A stretch of DNA of 52,004 bases from Opitutia bacterium (GCA_947472765.1 CANJCM010000026.1:1-52004); one strand, 5' to 3'; positions 1-16,658 are shown, counted from the stretch's first letter. Program-made: numbers and translations. The notes: generated by a model from the sequence alone, not told the origin.

Positions 1-84
1 AGCGGCCACCGACGTCTCGTTCCTGATCATGGCATGCACCAGCTCTAGTCGCTGCTGCACCTTCGAATCTTTTTTCCACGGCAT
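1..84 (-). CDS. IS481-like transposase, N-terminal fragment (cut by window edge)
   Basis: An open frame on the minus strand starts at ATG 84-82 and runs off the left edge; 28 codons are visible. The peptide opens MPWKKDSKVQQRLELVHAMI. An MPWK opening followed by an R-x-E-F/L-V helix is typical of IS481-family transposases, where it begins the N-terminal helix-turn-helix that precedes the DDE integrase core. The catalytic core lies outside the window, so the family call rests on the first 28 residues only. The repeats immediately upstream (86-143) fit an insertion sequence end. It could instead be another helix-turn-helix protein with a similar start. Confidence 0.55.
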   Translation of the reverse strand, partial: MPWKKDSKVQQRLELVHAMIRNETSVAA

Positions 85-85
85 G

Positions 86-143
86 CGCTGACATCAAAAG
101 TGTCAGCGATGATATGGCGGTAAGTGTCAGCGATGAGTGGCGG
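86..143. repeat. Probable insertion sequence end: nested inverted and direct repeats
   Basis: CGCTGACA (86-93) and TGTCAGCG (101-108) form a perfect 8-base inverted repeat with a 7-base loop. The segment 101-120, beginning TGTCAGCGATGA, is repeated almost exactly at 125-143. These repeats lie directly upstream of the transposase start and probably include its promoter and terminal repeat. The exact element boundary cannot be fixed without the other end. Confidence 0.5.
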
Positions 144-144
144 A

Positions 145-270
145 GTGCCTCGTGCGCGCCCAGTAAGACTTCGAGTTATCCCGCTGCTCACGCAGCGGGC
201 GACAAAGGCAGTCGCAGCGGAGCCGCGCCCTTACCGATAAATTTTGTAGGGGCGTGGCTCGACCACGCCC
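145..270. repeat. REP-like hairpins, one apparently truncated by the IS
   Basis: Bases 145-161 match the inner and right part of the GGGCGTGC-type hairpin seen intact at 4736-4756, but the left arm is missing and the IS-like sequence begins there. CCCGCTGC-TCAC-GCAGCGGG (180-199) is a perfect hairpin. GTAG (246-249) is followed by GGGCGTGG-CTCGA-CCACGCCC-type arms (250-257 and 263-270). No gene is seen in 85-276. Confidence 0.7.
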
Positions 271-276
271 GATTTC

Positions 277-912
277 CTACCGCAGCGCCTTCTCGAGTTC
301 GCGGCGCATTTTTCGAAGGTCCTCGAGCTGCTTCTGGAGGGTCTGCTTCTCTTCCTTGGTCTTCGCGTGGGCGATGGCCTCGATGAGGTCTTTCTCCTCT
401 TCCATCATGCTGACCCGTTCCTTGGCGATGTTGGCGCGCTGCTCACCGGATTGTCCGCCGAAAATGGCAAACACCTTGGAAATCTTCGAGTCGTTCAACG
501 CCTTGTCCATTTCGGTCGGCGTCGTGTTCTTCTTCTCGCGAATCATCGCGGCTTCCTGGTCGCGGGTCTGCTGTTCGAATTCGGTCATCTTCCGCTTCCG
601 GACCTCGACCGGATCGAGCACCGTGGCATCCTGCTCCTTTGCTTTCGCCGCTTCCTCGGCGGAGACCGGCTTCTTCGCGTTCGTGTCGGCCTTCGCGGCT
701 GGGGTGGTCGGAGCCGGCGGAGCGGGGTGGGCGGCGGCTTCGGCGGCGGGCGACTTGGCGGGTCCCGTCGGCCGGCTTGAAGTCGACTTCGCATCCTCGG
801 CGGCCCGGGCCTTGATGGCGTCGGACAGGCTCGATTTCGAGGTGTCGTTGGCGGCGCGCCCGCTGAGACTGAGGGCGGCGGACAGAAGCAGGGCGAGGAA
901 TTGGGTTCTCAT
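277..912 (-). CDS. Secreted coiled-coil protein of unknown function
   Basis: A 211-residue protein starting at ATG 912. Residues 1-21 form a signal peptide (basic start, hydrophobic core, AxA-like end). Residues 40-90 are a flexible Ala/Pro/Thr-rich linker. Residues 105-211 are strongly charged and rich in Glu, Lys and Gln with heptad-like spacing, so a coiled coil is likely. I do not recognise a domain family. It probably sits in the periplasm or is exported. The gene follows eno on the same strand, 158 bases beyond the eno terminator, so it is probably a separate unit. The coding call rests on the clean signal peptide and codon-biased frame. Confidence 0.7.
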   Translation of the reverse strand: MRTQFLALLLSAALSLSGRAANDTSKSSLSDAIKARAAEDAKSTSSRPTGPAKSPAAEAAAHPAPPAPTTPAAKADTNAKKPVSAEEAAKAKEQDATVLDPVEVRKRKMTEFEQQTRDQEAAMIREKKNTTPTEMDKALNDSKISKVFAIFGGQSGEQRANIAKERVSMMEEEKDLIEAIAHAKTKEEKQTLQKQLEDLRKMRRELEKALR

Positions 913-1021
913 CGTGGGCAGGGGTTAGGGTCGGAGCGACGGCGCGGGGAGTCGAGGGCATTGCCCGGTGGCGGGCCAGCCAAGATACCCGACGTCCAAT
1001 CGAGCCGCGAGTTCCGGGCAC

Positions 1022-1050
1022 AAAAAAGCCGGGCGGTGAGGCCCGGCTTT
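1022..1050 (-). terminator. Rho-independent terminator downstream of eno
   Basis: On the minus strand a perfect 10-base stem (AAAGCCGGGC with GCCCGGCTTT, + positions 1041-1050 and 1025-1034) encloses a six-base loop and ends in a T run (A run 1022-1027 on +). It lies about 20 bases after the enolase stop codon. Confidence 0.9.
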
Positions 1051-1070
1051 GAAAGAGTCAGAAAAAGGGC

Positions 1071-3549
<2,479 letters not shown>

Positions 3550-3681
3550 GGGCAAGGTACCATCGAGAGAATCCCGGTCGGCCGGACCCTAGCAACCAAA
3601 TCCCTTCAGGTAATTTCACCGACCCTCCTTGGGCTGCTTTCAGTTTGCCAAGCCCGCCGGCGAAAAACACAGTCCGCCCGA

Positions 3682-4131
3682 ATGAATTCGTCCGACGTGA
3701 ATGCGGCTGTGCCCGCGGCGCCCGCCGTGCCGGCACCGAAGAAGGACCCGGTGTTGCTCGTCGACGACGAACAGGCACTGCTGGACGTCTTCGTGGCTGC
3801 GCTGTCGCCCTTTTTCGAAATCACCACCGCCTCCAACGCCCGCGAGGCGGATTTCATCCTGCAGAAAAAGACCTTCAAGGTCGTCGTCGCCGATCACCTC
3901 ATGCCGGGCGGCAATGGCATGAACTTCCTGGTCCGGGCGCGGGAGGAATTTCCGCACATGCAGCGCATCCTCGTCACCGGCTACATGAAGCCGGAGATGC
4001 TGCTGCAGAGCGTGAACGAGGCCGCGCTCTTTCGCTACCTGCTCAAGCCGGTCACGATCCAGGAATTGGTCAAGGTGGTGCAGGACGCCGCCAAGGCCAG
4101 CAACGCCAGCGTCGCGGCTGAGCGGGCCTGA
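3682..4131 (+). CDS. Receiver-only response regulator (first of a pair)
   Basis: A 149-residue CheY-like receiver. After a Pro/Ala-rich tail (1-20) the receiver fold has the acidic pocket Asp28-Asp29 (LLVDDEQ), phosphoacceptor Asp71 (VVVADHLMP), Thr99 (ILVTGY) and Lys122 (LLKPVT). No output domain follows. The ADHLMP variant around the phosphorylation site is seen in RpfG-type and stand-alone receivers. It is followed after five bases by a second receiver gene, so the pair is probably translationally coupled. No histidine kinase is adjacent; the partner kinase is unknown. Confidence 0.93.
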   Translation: MNSSDVNAAVPAAPAVPAPKKDPVLLVDDEQALLDVFVAALSPFFEITTASNAREADFILQKKTFKVVVADHLMPGGNGMNFLVRAREEFPHMQRILVTGYMKPEMLLQSVNEAALFRYLLKPVTIQELVKVVQDAAKASNASVAAERA

Positions 4132-4136
4132 GCCGG

Positions 4137-4538
4137 ATGAACGCCGAAACGTCTGCCAGCGCCGCCGGCGGTGCCCGGGTGCTGCTGGTGGATGACGAGG
4201 TGCCGTTGCTGGACTCGTTCCGTCTTGCCCTCAGTAGTGAGTTCGAGGTCGACGTGGCGACGTCCGCCGCTGAGGCCGAACGCAAGCTGGCGACCGGCAA
4301 CTACCAGGTGATCGTCTGCGATCATCTCATGCCCGTCGAAGAAGGGCTGCCGTTCCTGATCCGGATCAGCGAACGCTTTCCCCGGACGCATCGAATTCTC
4401 CTGACCGGGTACATGAATCCCGAGTTGCTGGCGCACAATATCGAGACGGCGCGTCTCACCGCTTGCGTCCTGAAGCCGGCCAGACCCTCCGAGGTGGCAC
4501 AGGCCATTCGGCGCGCCTTGGAGTCGGGATCGCGGTAG
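4137..4538 (+). CDS. Receiver-only response regulator (second of a pair)
   Basis: A 133-residue receiver with Asp19-Asp20 (LLVDDEV), phosphoacceptor Asp62 (VIVCDHLMP), Thr90 (ILLTGYMNPELL) and Lys113 (VLKPAR). It shares the (A/C)DHLMP and TGYMxPE motifs with its upstream neighbour, so the two look like a tandem duplication that then diverged. No DNA-binding or enzymatic output domain is present; signalling must pass through protein contact or a phosphorelay. The stop is followed by a repeat-filled gap. Confidence 0.92.
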   Translation: MNAETSASAAGGARVLLVDDEVPLLDSFRLALSSEFEVDVATSAAEAERKLATGNYQVIVCDHLMPVEEGLPFLIRISERFPRTHRILLTGYMNPELLAHNIETARLTACVLKPARPSEVAQAIRRALESGSR

Positions 4539-4574
4539 GTGCGCGTCGCGCACGCGAGGCCCGGAACACTCCCC

Positions 4575-4680
4575 GGCGGGTGAGGACACCCGCCTCCCAT
4601 GGCAGGCTGATCATTCACGGTTCCTTTCGGTCCTGCTCTCAGAGAACAGGCAAAGGAGGGACGGTGTCCTCACTGTCCAT
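4575..4680. repeat. Paired hairpin repeat with CCTCCCATGG-type tails (family D, copy 1)
   Basis: Hairpin GGCGGGTG-AGGA-CACCCGCC followed by TCCCATGG, then about 60 bases later an oppositely oriented GGAGGG plus GACGGTG-type hairpin. The same layout recurs at 19611-19715 and, with hairpins facing outward, at 47539-47620. Confidence 0.7.
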
Positions 4681-4697
4681 TGCTTCCGCAAAGATCA

Positions 4698-4756
4698 GGG
4701 CGTGGACGAGCCCCGCCCCTACCAGAATTTCGTAGGGGCGTGCCTCTTGCGCGCCC
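4698..4756. repeat. Inverted pair of GTAG hairpins (REP/BIME-like)
   Basis: On the minus strand GTAG (4722-4719) precedes a GGGCGGGG-type hairpin covering 4718-4698. On the plus strand GTAG (4732-4735) precedes the hairpin 4736-4756. The two face away from each other, as in a bacterial interspersed mosaic element. They lie in the convergent gap between the receiver pair and uvrA. Confidence 0.75.
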
Positions 4757-4810
4757 TCCCCGTCCTTTGAGCTTCACCTGCTACCGGCGCTCCCCCCGAA
4801 CCTGAATCGT

Positions 4811-10828
<6,018 letters not shown>

Positions 10829-10874
10829 CGTTCCCACCAAGAGAAGGGAACGGCGGAAGGCAAATCGCCCGGCG

Positions 10875-11681
10875 TCAGGCGAGGCGACGGTGCGGCGCGG
10901 GGCGCGGCAACCGCCGCGGCTCCGCGAGCGTGAGGCGGGCGCCGGCCGCGTCGATGGCTTCGATGACGGCGGGCGCGGGCTGGGTGTCCGTGACGATGGT
11001 GATTCGCGGCTCGAAGGGCGCGCTGAGGCTGAGGGCCTTCCGGCCAAACTTGGTCGCATCGAGCACGAAGATGGTCCGCTCGGAAGCGGCGATCATCTTG
11101 CGCTGGGTGGGGATGATCAGGGCGTTGTGATTCCACACCCCTCTCTCGGTGATGCCGGCGCCGCCGAGGATCGCGATGTCGGCATGCACCTGCTCGATCG
11201 ACTGCTCGCACATGGGCCCGACGAGCACGCCGAGCCGGCCGCAGATCATGCCGCCGGTGACGATCGTCTGCACCTGGCCCACTTCGCCAAAGAGCGTCGC
11301 CACGGGGAGAGAGTTGGTGATCACCTGAACGCGTTTTTCCGCGAGCAGCCGGGCCACGGCGTAGGTGCTGGTGCCGGCATCGAGAATCACCGTCATGCCT
11401 GGTTGGACTTGTTCGGCTACGAGCGTGGCCATCGCGGCCTTCTTGTCGGCCTGGCGCTTGATCCCGGCCATGAAGTCGTACTCGAGCGTCAGCGGATCGG
11501 GTTCAATCAGGGAAGCGCCGCCGTGGTGCCGCCGGACGAGGCCGCGTTCCTCGAGGGAATCCAGCGCGCGCCGAACCGTGGAGAGCGAACCGCCAAAGTG
11601 CGTGGCGAGGGTGTGCAAGTCGGAATACTTGTGCTCCCGTAGGTACTGCTCGATCAAATCAGTGCGCTGCTTGTTCGTCAT
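10875..11681 (-). CDS. DeoR-family transcriptional regulator
   Basis: A 268-residue regulator starting at ATG 11681 (MTNKQRTDLIEQYL); a longer frame to 11726 lacks homology. Residues 1-55 form the DeoR winged helix-turn-helix (SDLHTLATHFGGSLSTVRRA, then LVRRHHGGA). Residues 75-230 form the DeoR C-terminal sugar-phosphate-sensing fold, with DAGTSTYAVARLL, VITNSLP and the K/R-rich GRKAL segment. Such proteins usually repress sugar catabolism operons and are released by a phosphosugar. It is immediately upstream of uvrA on the same strand with a 46-base gap, so co-transcription is possible; no sugar operon is adjacent. Confidence 0.92.
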   Translation of the reverse strand: MTNKQRTDLIEQYLREHKYSDLHTLATHFGGSLSTVRRALDSLEERGLVRRHHGGASLIEPDPLTLEYDFMAGIKRQADKKAAMATLVAEQVQPGMTVILDAGTSTYAVARLLAEKRVQVITNSLPVATLFGEVGQVQTIVTGGMICGRLGVLVGPMCEQSIEQVHADIAILGGAGITERGVWNHNALIIPTQRKMIAASERTIFVLDATKFGRKALSLSAPFEPRITIVTDTQPAPAVIEAIDAAGARLTLAEPRRLPRPAPHRRLA

Positions 11682-11790
11682 GTCAGTCCGGCGGCCGATG
11701 CAGAGGCAACGCCACGGAAAGCGCAAGCGAGCGGCTCGGGCGTGGCGCGGCGTGAGGGCAGCCGGACCTCCGGCCGATCGCCGGTGATGT

Positions 11791-11862
11791 TGTCATCCAT
11801 TAGATGACAGCAACGCACTGGCCCCTGCGGGAGCGGACCACTTTGTCATCTAATGGATGACA
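11791..11862. repeat. 19-base palindromes in inverted orientation
   Basis: TGTCATCCATTAGATGACA (11791-11809) and its exact reverse complement (11844-11862) are separated by 34 bases. Each copy is itself a hairpin with an ATTA-type loop. They lie in the 475-base gene-free stretch upstream of the DeoR-type gene and could act as regulator sites or as repeat elements. Confidence 0.85.
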
Positions 11863-11892
11863 TCATGACCCGAAGCCGTTTGGAATTCTGGT

Positions 11893-12053
11893 CCGGTTGT
11901 CACCTAATGCTTGGATTCCGAAGCTGGCTTCGTAGCCCGCTGCGTGAGCAGCGGGACGGCTTTAGGCGAAGCGATCAAGAAGTCCCTGTCCTCACGGACA
12001 GGGCCACGCCAATCCGTTTAACTTCGGAATCCAAGTAACGGATGACAAACCGG
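11893..12053. repeat. Composite nested palindromic element
   Basis: Outer arms CCGGTTGTCA (11893-11902) and TGACAAACCGG (12043-12053), inner arms CTTGGATTCCGAAG (11910-11923) and CTTCGGAATCCAAG (12022-12035). Inside lie GTAG (11932-11935) with hairpin CCCGCTGC-GTGA-GCAGCGGG (11936-11955), and hairpin CCCTGTCC-TCAC-GGACAGGG (11984-12003) followed by CCAC, which is GTGG on the minus strand. The gap 11682-12156 otherwise holds no gene that I can see. Confidence 0.85.
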
Positions 12054-12156
12054 ATTGAGTGGTCGGACTCAGATTTTACCAGGGGGCGCGGGCGGCGGCG
12101 CTTTGGCTGGGGAGCGGTGGTGCGGGGAAAATCTCAGTTCCGAATGCGGGGAAATC

Positions 12157-13248
12157 TCATCCCTGCTCCGCCTGCCGCTCGAACAACTCCAGATACGCCG
12201 CCACCTGTCTCGCGGGATCGAACGTGTCACGGGCATAGGCTTGCGCGGCGGCTGCCTGCCGGGCTCGTACCGGCAGCGGATCATTCATCCGGGCGAGCAA
12301 TGTCTGGCGAAATGCGTCGCGATCGTGGCGGGAGATCACCCACGCCGTCTCGTCGGGCCGCCCGCACTCCCGTACGCCCTGCGCTTCAGAGGCGACGAAC
12401 GGAAGTCCGTGAGCCTGCGCCTCGATGAGAAAATTAGAAAGGGCCTCGCTCTGCGACGCGTGCACCGCGATGTCGGCGCCGGCCAAAAGCGCCGAAGGAT
12501 CCTTTTGAAAACCGAGGAACTTAATCTGGCTCATGAGGCCGCGGGCGGCGACGAGGCGTTCACATTCGGCGCGGGCCGGGCCGTCGCCCGCCAACCAGAG
12601 TTGCCACCGTTTGCCGGCGGGGAGGCCGGCCACGACTTCGATCAGTTCGCGCTGGTTCTTTTCCGGTCGAAACATCGCGACGCAGATCAGGACGGACGTG
12701 TCCGCGCTGGCGCCGTGCGCCGCCCGGATCGCGGCCCGCGTGGTGGCGCCGGCCGCCGTCGTTGCCGGAAATACGAGCGAGTTGTGAATCACCGACACCC
12801 GGGCCGCGGCCACGCCGTAGGTTCGGGTCAGCGTGTCGCGCGCTTCCGCGCTGTTGGCGACCACGTGACGGCAGCGGTGGAGTGAACGCCGGAAAAGATA
12901 GGGCAGGGACTTCCCGGTTCGCATCGTGGCGATGACAACGGGTCCGGTTGCCCGCGACAGCGAGCCGGCGTGGCAGTTGGCCATGCGTCCCATGCAGAGG
13001 ACGACGTCGGGCGAAAGGCGATGAACGAAACGAGCCAGGCCGGGAGCGAACCAATCGAGGCCGCAATCGAACGGCTGCAGGCTGTGGCGTCGGACTTTCG
13101 AGGATACAGTCCCGGCGAGGGCGCCCCCGGGGCGAAACGTGAGCAGCGTGGTCTCGTGGCCGGCCGCGGCGAAAGCGTTGGCGAGCAGCACCGACTGGCG
13201 CTCGGTTCCACCGCTGCGCAGATAATCCTGGACGACGAGGATTTTCAT
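12157..13248 (-). CDS. GT4-family glycosyltransferase
   Basis: A 363-residue GT-B fold glycosyltransferase starting at ATG 13248. The N-terminal acceptor domain opens MKILVVQDYLRSGGTERQ, the glycine loop with the G-x-E pattern common in GT4 enzymes. The C-terminal donor domain has VAMFRPEKNQ, LWLAGDGP and the EX7E motif Glu268/Glu276 in SEALSNFLIEAQAHGLP. It is cytosolic or membrane-associated and transfers a sugar from a nucleotide donor to a lipid or glycan; the substrate cannot be told. It is divergently arranged with the small membrane protein at 13290. Confidence 0.92.
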   Translation of the reverse strand: MKILVVQDYLRSGGTERQSVLLANAFAAAGHETTLLTFRPGGALAGTVSSKVRRHSLQPFDCGLDWFAPGLARFVHRLSPDVVLCMGRMANCHAGSLSRATGPVVIATMRTGKSLPYLFRRSLHRCRHVVANSAEARDTLTRTYGVAAARVSVIHNSLVFPATTAAGATTRAAIRAAHGASADTSVLICVAMFRPEKNQRELIEVVAGLPAGKRWQLWLAGDGPARAECERLVAARGLMSQIKFLGFQKDPSALLAGADIAVHASQSEALSNFLIEAQAHGLPFVASEAQGVRECGRPDETAWVISRHDRDAFRQTLLARMNDPLPVRARQAAAAQAYARDTFDPARQVAAYLELFERQAEQG

Positions 13249-13289
13249 TGCCCGGCGGGACGACGGGGCGATGGTTGGCGCCTCACGCC

Positions 13290-13703
13290 ATGGCCTCTTC
13301 GTTCAAGCCGTTGCTTCTCCGTTGGATTGTTTTGGCGCTGGGCGTGATGCTCGCGACCAAGATCGTCCCGGGTATTGCCTGCAACGATGGCGTGACGCTG
13401 CTCGCGGTCGTCCTGCTGCTGAGTTTTTTCAACGCGATCCTCAAGCCGCTGCTCGTGCTGTTCACGCTGCCGTTCATCCTCATCACGATGGGGCTCGGGG
13501 TGGTGGTGATCAATGCCTTGTTGTTCATGCTCGTGGGCCGGCTCGTCGACGGCTTTCACGTCTCCGGATTTTGGGCCGCGGTGGGCGGCTCACTCGTCGT
13601 GAGTCTGACCAATCTGCTGGTCTCGTCCCTCATCCGCACGCGCACGCCGCCGGCCCGTCCGCCGGCCGAACGCCGCGCGAAGGACGATGTGATCGACATT
13701 TGA
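13290..13703 (+). CDS. Phage holin family 4-like small membrane protein
   Basis: A 137-residue membrane protein from ATG 13290 (MASSFKPLLLRW). An upstream in-frame ATG at 13248 would overlap the divergent glycosyltransferase start and adds no hydrophobic sequence, so it is rejected. Four hydrophobic segments lie about residues 10-30, 36-58, 62-84 and 93-115, with the conserved N-A-I-L-K-P and N-x-L pattern of the Pfam 'phage holin family 4/superfamily II' (YvlD-like) membrane proteins. A charged tail follows. Despite the name, these chromosomal proteins are not linked to phage lysis, and the role is unknown. Confidence 0.85.
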   Translation: MASSFKPLLLRWIVLALGVMLATKIVPGIACNDGVTLLAVVLLLSFFNAILKPLLVLFTLPFILITMGLGVVVINALLFMLVGRLVDGFHVSGFWAAVGGSLVVSLTNLLVSSLIRTRTPPARPPAERRAKDDVIDI

Positions 13704-13861
13704 GTGCCGGCTGCCGAGTGCCGATGGGCGAATGCCAAATGCCGGGTGGCGGAGGACGCGTCGGCAAGGGTTGAGCGGGGAAAGTCCGGCGTTACCTCCC
13801 CGCCGGGACGCTGACCCGGTTTCCGTTTGACGGTGCTTTCGGGCACGGCGACGTTGGCGGA

Positions 13862-15262
13862 ATGGCTGATTCCACGGAATACGATCTGATCGTCATTGGC
13901 GGTGGCCCGGCGGGCTACGCGGCTGCGATTCGCGCCGGCCAGCTCGGCAAGAAGGTCGCCTGCATCGAATTCGAGCGGGCGGGCGGCACCTGCCTCAACT
14001 GGGGCTGTATTCCGACGAAGGCGCTGCTGAAAAGCGCCGAGTTCTATCGTTCCCTGCAGAAGGCCGACACGCTCGGGATTTCGGTGAAGGACGCGGGCTT
14101 TGATTTTGCCAAGGTGATGGAGCGCTCACGCGGCGTTTCGGGCCAGATGGCCAAGGGGATCGAGTTCCTCTTCCGCAAAAACAAGGTCGAGTATTTCGTC
14201 GGCCGAGGTCGGGTCGCCGTCGCGGGCATGGTCGAGATCACCGAGGGCGAGCACAAGGGTCGCTTCTTCAAGACCAAGAACGTGCTGCTCGCGACCGGCT
14301 GCAAGGCGCGCCGCCTGCCGGACATCATCGTCGACGGCGAACGCGTGATGACGTCGCGCGAGGCGCTCGTGCCGCGCAAGACGGTGCCGAAGTCGATCGT
14401 GATCATCGGCGCCGGCGCGATCGGCGTGGAGTTTGCCTATTTCTACAATGCCTTCGGGGCGAAAGTGACGCTGGTCGAGATGCTGCCGCAGATCACCCCG
14501 GTGGAAGACGAAGAGGTCGCCAAGGTGCTCCAGCGTTCGTTTGAGAAGCAGGGCATCGCGGTTCACGTCGGGACGAAGGTCGAGAACGTGAAGGTGAAGC
14601 CGGGCGGGGTGGAACTTTCGCTGGTGAAGGACGGCGCCTCGACCCCGATTGAGGCCGAGACGTTGCTCGTGGCGATTGGCGTGGTGCCGAACCTCGAGGG
14701 CGCACTCTCGTCCAGCGTGAAGCCCGGGCTCGAGCGCGGCTACCTCAAGGTTGATGGCCGGTACGAGACGACGGTGAAAGGGATCTACGCCGCCGGTGAC
14801 ATCATTGGGCCGCCCTGGCTCGCGCACGTCGCGACCTACGAAGGCATCAACGCGGTGAACGCGATGTTCGGCGTGGGGCATCCGAAGCGGGTGACGATCT
14901 TCCCGGGCTGCACCTACTGTCAGCCGCAGATTGCCAGCACGGGCCTCACCGAGCAGGCCTGCCGCGAAAAGAAACTCGCGTACAAGGTTGGCAAATTCCC
15001 GTTCAGTGCTTCCGGCAAGGCGGTCGCGAGCGGCGATACCGAAGGCTTCGTGAAGGTAATCAGCGACGCCAAGTCCGGTGAGATTCTCGGGGTGCACATC
15101 ATCGGCAACGAAGCCCCGGAGCTGATCGCCGAGTACGTGCTCGCGATGAACATGGAAGGCTCGATCGATGAAGTGCATGAATCGATCCACGCGCACCCGA
15201 CCTTGAGCGAGGCATTGATGGAGGCCGCGGCGGCCACCAACGGCCAGGCGATTCATATCTAA
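13862..15262 (+). CDS. lpdA: Dihydrolipoyl dehydrogenase
   Basis: A 466-residue flavoprotein disulfide reductase (E3) that reoxidises lipoamide of 2-oxoacid dehydrogenase complexes or the glycine cleavage system with NAD+. FAD-binding GGGPAGYAAA at 13-22, redox disulfide Cys44/Cys49 in GGTCLNWGCIPTK, NAD-binding GAGAIGVEFA near 190-200, second FAD motif YAAGDI, and the C-terminal His445-Pro446...Glu450 dyad (HAHPTLSE). GGCGGA directly before ATG 13862 is the ribosome site. No E1 or E2 genes are in the window, so it probably serves complexes encoded elsewhere. Length and motifs are complete. Confidence 0.97.
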   Translation: MADSTEYDLIVIGGGPAGYAAAIRAGQLGKKVACIEFERAGGTCLNWGCIPTKALLKSAEFYRSLQKADTLGISVKDAGFDFAKVMERSRGVSGQMAKGIEFLFRKNKVEYFVGRGRVAVAGMVEITEGEHKGRFFKTKNVLLATGCKARRLPDIIVDGERVMTSREALVPRKTVPKSIVIIGAGAIGVEFAYFYNAFGAKVTLVEMLPQITPVEDEEVAKVLQRSFEKQGIAVHVGTKVENVKVKPGGVELSLVKDGASTPIEAETLLVAIGVVPNLEGALSSSVKPGLERGYLKVDGRYETTVKGIYAAGDIIGPPWLAHVATYEGINAVNAMFGVGHPKRVTIFPGCTYCQPQIASTGLTEQACREKKLAYKVGKFPFSASGKAVASGDTEGFVKVISDAKSGEILGVHIIGNEAPELIAEYVLAMNMEGSIDEVHESIHAHPTLSEALMEAAAATNGQAIHI

Positions 15263-15344
15263 GCGCCAGGGTGTGGAGAGCGCGAGCGCTGCACCGGGCC
15301 GGATTTCGAGTGCGGATCCATCCCCGGTCACCTATCACCGGCGC

Positions 15345-16550
15345 ATGAAAGGACTCTGCGCGGTGCTGGCGTTGATGTTCACGCACGGCCTCAGCGCCGC
15401 GACGCCGGCCCCTGCTCCAGCTCCCGAGCCGGCTGCGGACCCGATCGCGACCCTCGTCGGCCAATTGGATCTCGAGCGTTACAAGGCGACGATCAAGGCA
15501 CTGACCCAGTTCGGCGATCGTCGCCAGGGCACGGATCGGAACCGGGCGGCCGTCGACTGGATCGAGGCGCAATTGCGGAGCTACGGTTATGCGACCGAGC
15601 GGATGAAGTACGACTACTTCCCCACGGATCCGCGACTGCCGAGCGGACCGGCAATCCAACCCGGCCAGGCGCAGGGCGGGGGGCGGATTCGCGGCCAGCG
15701 GACTCCGACGGGCGTTAATGTTGATCCGCTCAAGCAGCTTGATCCGGCCCTGCGAAAGCGGAACGAACAGGCGAGTTCGCCGGGCCCGCGGGAGCAGGTT
15801 TACTGCACCAAGGTGGGCACCACCCATCCGGAGGAGATGTACCTCATCGGAGCGCACATGGACGGCCACGGCTGGGGCGACGCGGCGAATGATGATGCCT
15901 CCGGCACCGCCATCGTCATGGAACTCGCGCGATTGCTGGCGCAACCCGGAGTGAGGACGGAGCGTTCCATTCGGCTGGTGCTTTGGAACAACGAGGAAAC
16001 CGGACTGCAGGGGGCCCGTGCTTACGTCGCCCAACGCGCGTCGTTGCAGGGGCGGGAGGATCCGGTGGGCACGGGCCGGTACCCGGAGCCGAAGTGGCTG
16101 GGTATGATTCAGCACGACATGATGCTGTTCGATCACGGGATGCCGCGCGCGGATGGAACGGTGAGCCCGGTCCAGCGGCCCGAGGCGGATGTGAACATCG
16201 AGTTTCAGTCGCGGGCGAAGCACGCGGCTGGGGCGCAGGCGCTCGCGTGGCACTTCCTGGCCGCGAACGAAAAGTACGCGACGGATTATCCCGCCGCCGT
16301 GGGTCCGCACATGACCAACACGGACAGCCAGCCTTTCGAAAATTTGATCCCGGCGATCAGCCTCCGTGAAAACGAACGCGGAGCGCAGATCGGCGCCGGC
16401 TGGGATCCGCACTGGCATCAGCCGACGGATGTGTTTGCGACCTTCAGTGACGCGGATTTCCGCCTCGGACTCAAGGCGGCCCAGACCACGCTCGCGGCGA
16501 TTGCGCAGTTGACCGGGTTGACGCTGCAACCGGCGGGGAGCAGCCGCTGA
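15345..16550 (+). CDS. Secreted M28-family zinc peptidase
   Basis: A 401-residue exported peptidase starting at ATG 15345; a start 24 codons upstream lacks a signal peptide. Residues 1-18 are a signal peptide (LCAVLALMFTHGLSA), followed by a Pro/Ala linker. The M28 di-zinc set is visible: His in IGAHMDGHG, Asp in NDDASGTA (bridging), Glu-Glu in NNEETGLQGA (catalytic base and ligand), Asp in MIQHDMM, and His in HWHQPTDV. It is probably a periplasmic aminopeptidase or carboxypeptidase. It follows lpdA with an 82-base gap and is convergent with the pyrophosphatase gene. Confidence 0.92.
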   Translation: MKGLCAVLALMFTHGLSAATPAPAPAPEPAADPIATLVGQLDLERYKATIKALTQFGDRRQGTDRNRAAVDWIEAQLRSYGYATERMKYDYFPTDPRLPSGPAIQPGQAQGGGRIRGQRTPTGVNVDPLKQLDPALRKRNEQASSPGPREQVYCTKVGTTHPEEMYLIGAHMDGHGWGDAANDDASGTAIVMELARLLAQPGVRTERSIRLVLWNNEETGLQGARAYVAQRASLQGREDPVGTGRYPEPKWLGMIQHDMMLFDHGMPRADGTVSPVQRPEADVNIEFQSRAKHAAGAQALAWHFLAANEKYATDYPAAVGPHMTNTDSQPFENLIPAISLRENERGAQIGAGWDPHWHQPTDVFATFSDADFRLGLKAAQTTLAAIAQLTGLTLQPAGSSR

Positions 16551-16562
16551 TCGAGGCAAACC

Positions 16563-16587
16563 GGGCGCGCACGAGGCACGCCCCGAC
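16563..16587 (-). repeat. Degenerate REP-like hairpin
   Basis: On the minus strand GTCG (16587-16584) precedes a GGGCGTGC...GCGCGCCC-type hairpin (16583-16563), close to the copy at 4736-4756 but with GTCG instead of GTAG. It lies between two convergent genes. Confidence 0.6.
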
Positions 16588-16658
16588 AGGGAACGCCCGT
16601 TTTCGGAGGGGCGAGGTTCGGGCACGCCCGGCTCCGGGCCCATCGTCGTTCGTGGCTG

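Noticed and set aside
10829-11059. N-terminal extension of uvrA to position 11059
   Set aside because: It overlaps the 3' end of the DeoR-type gene in another frame and gives an Arg/Ser/Pro-rich peptide with no UvrA similarity.
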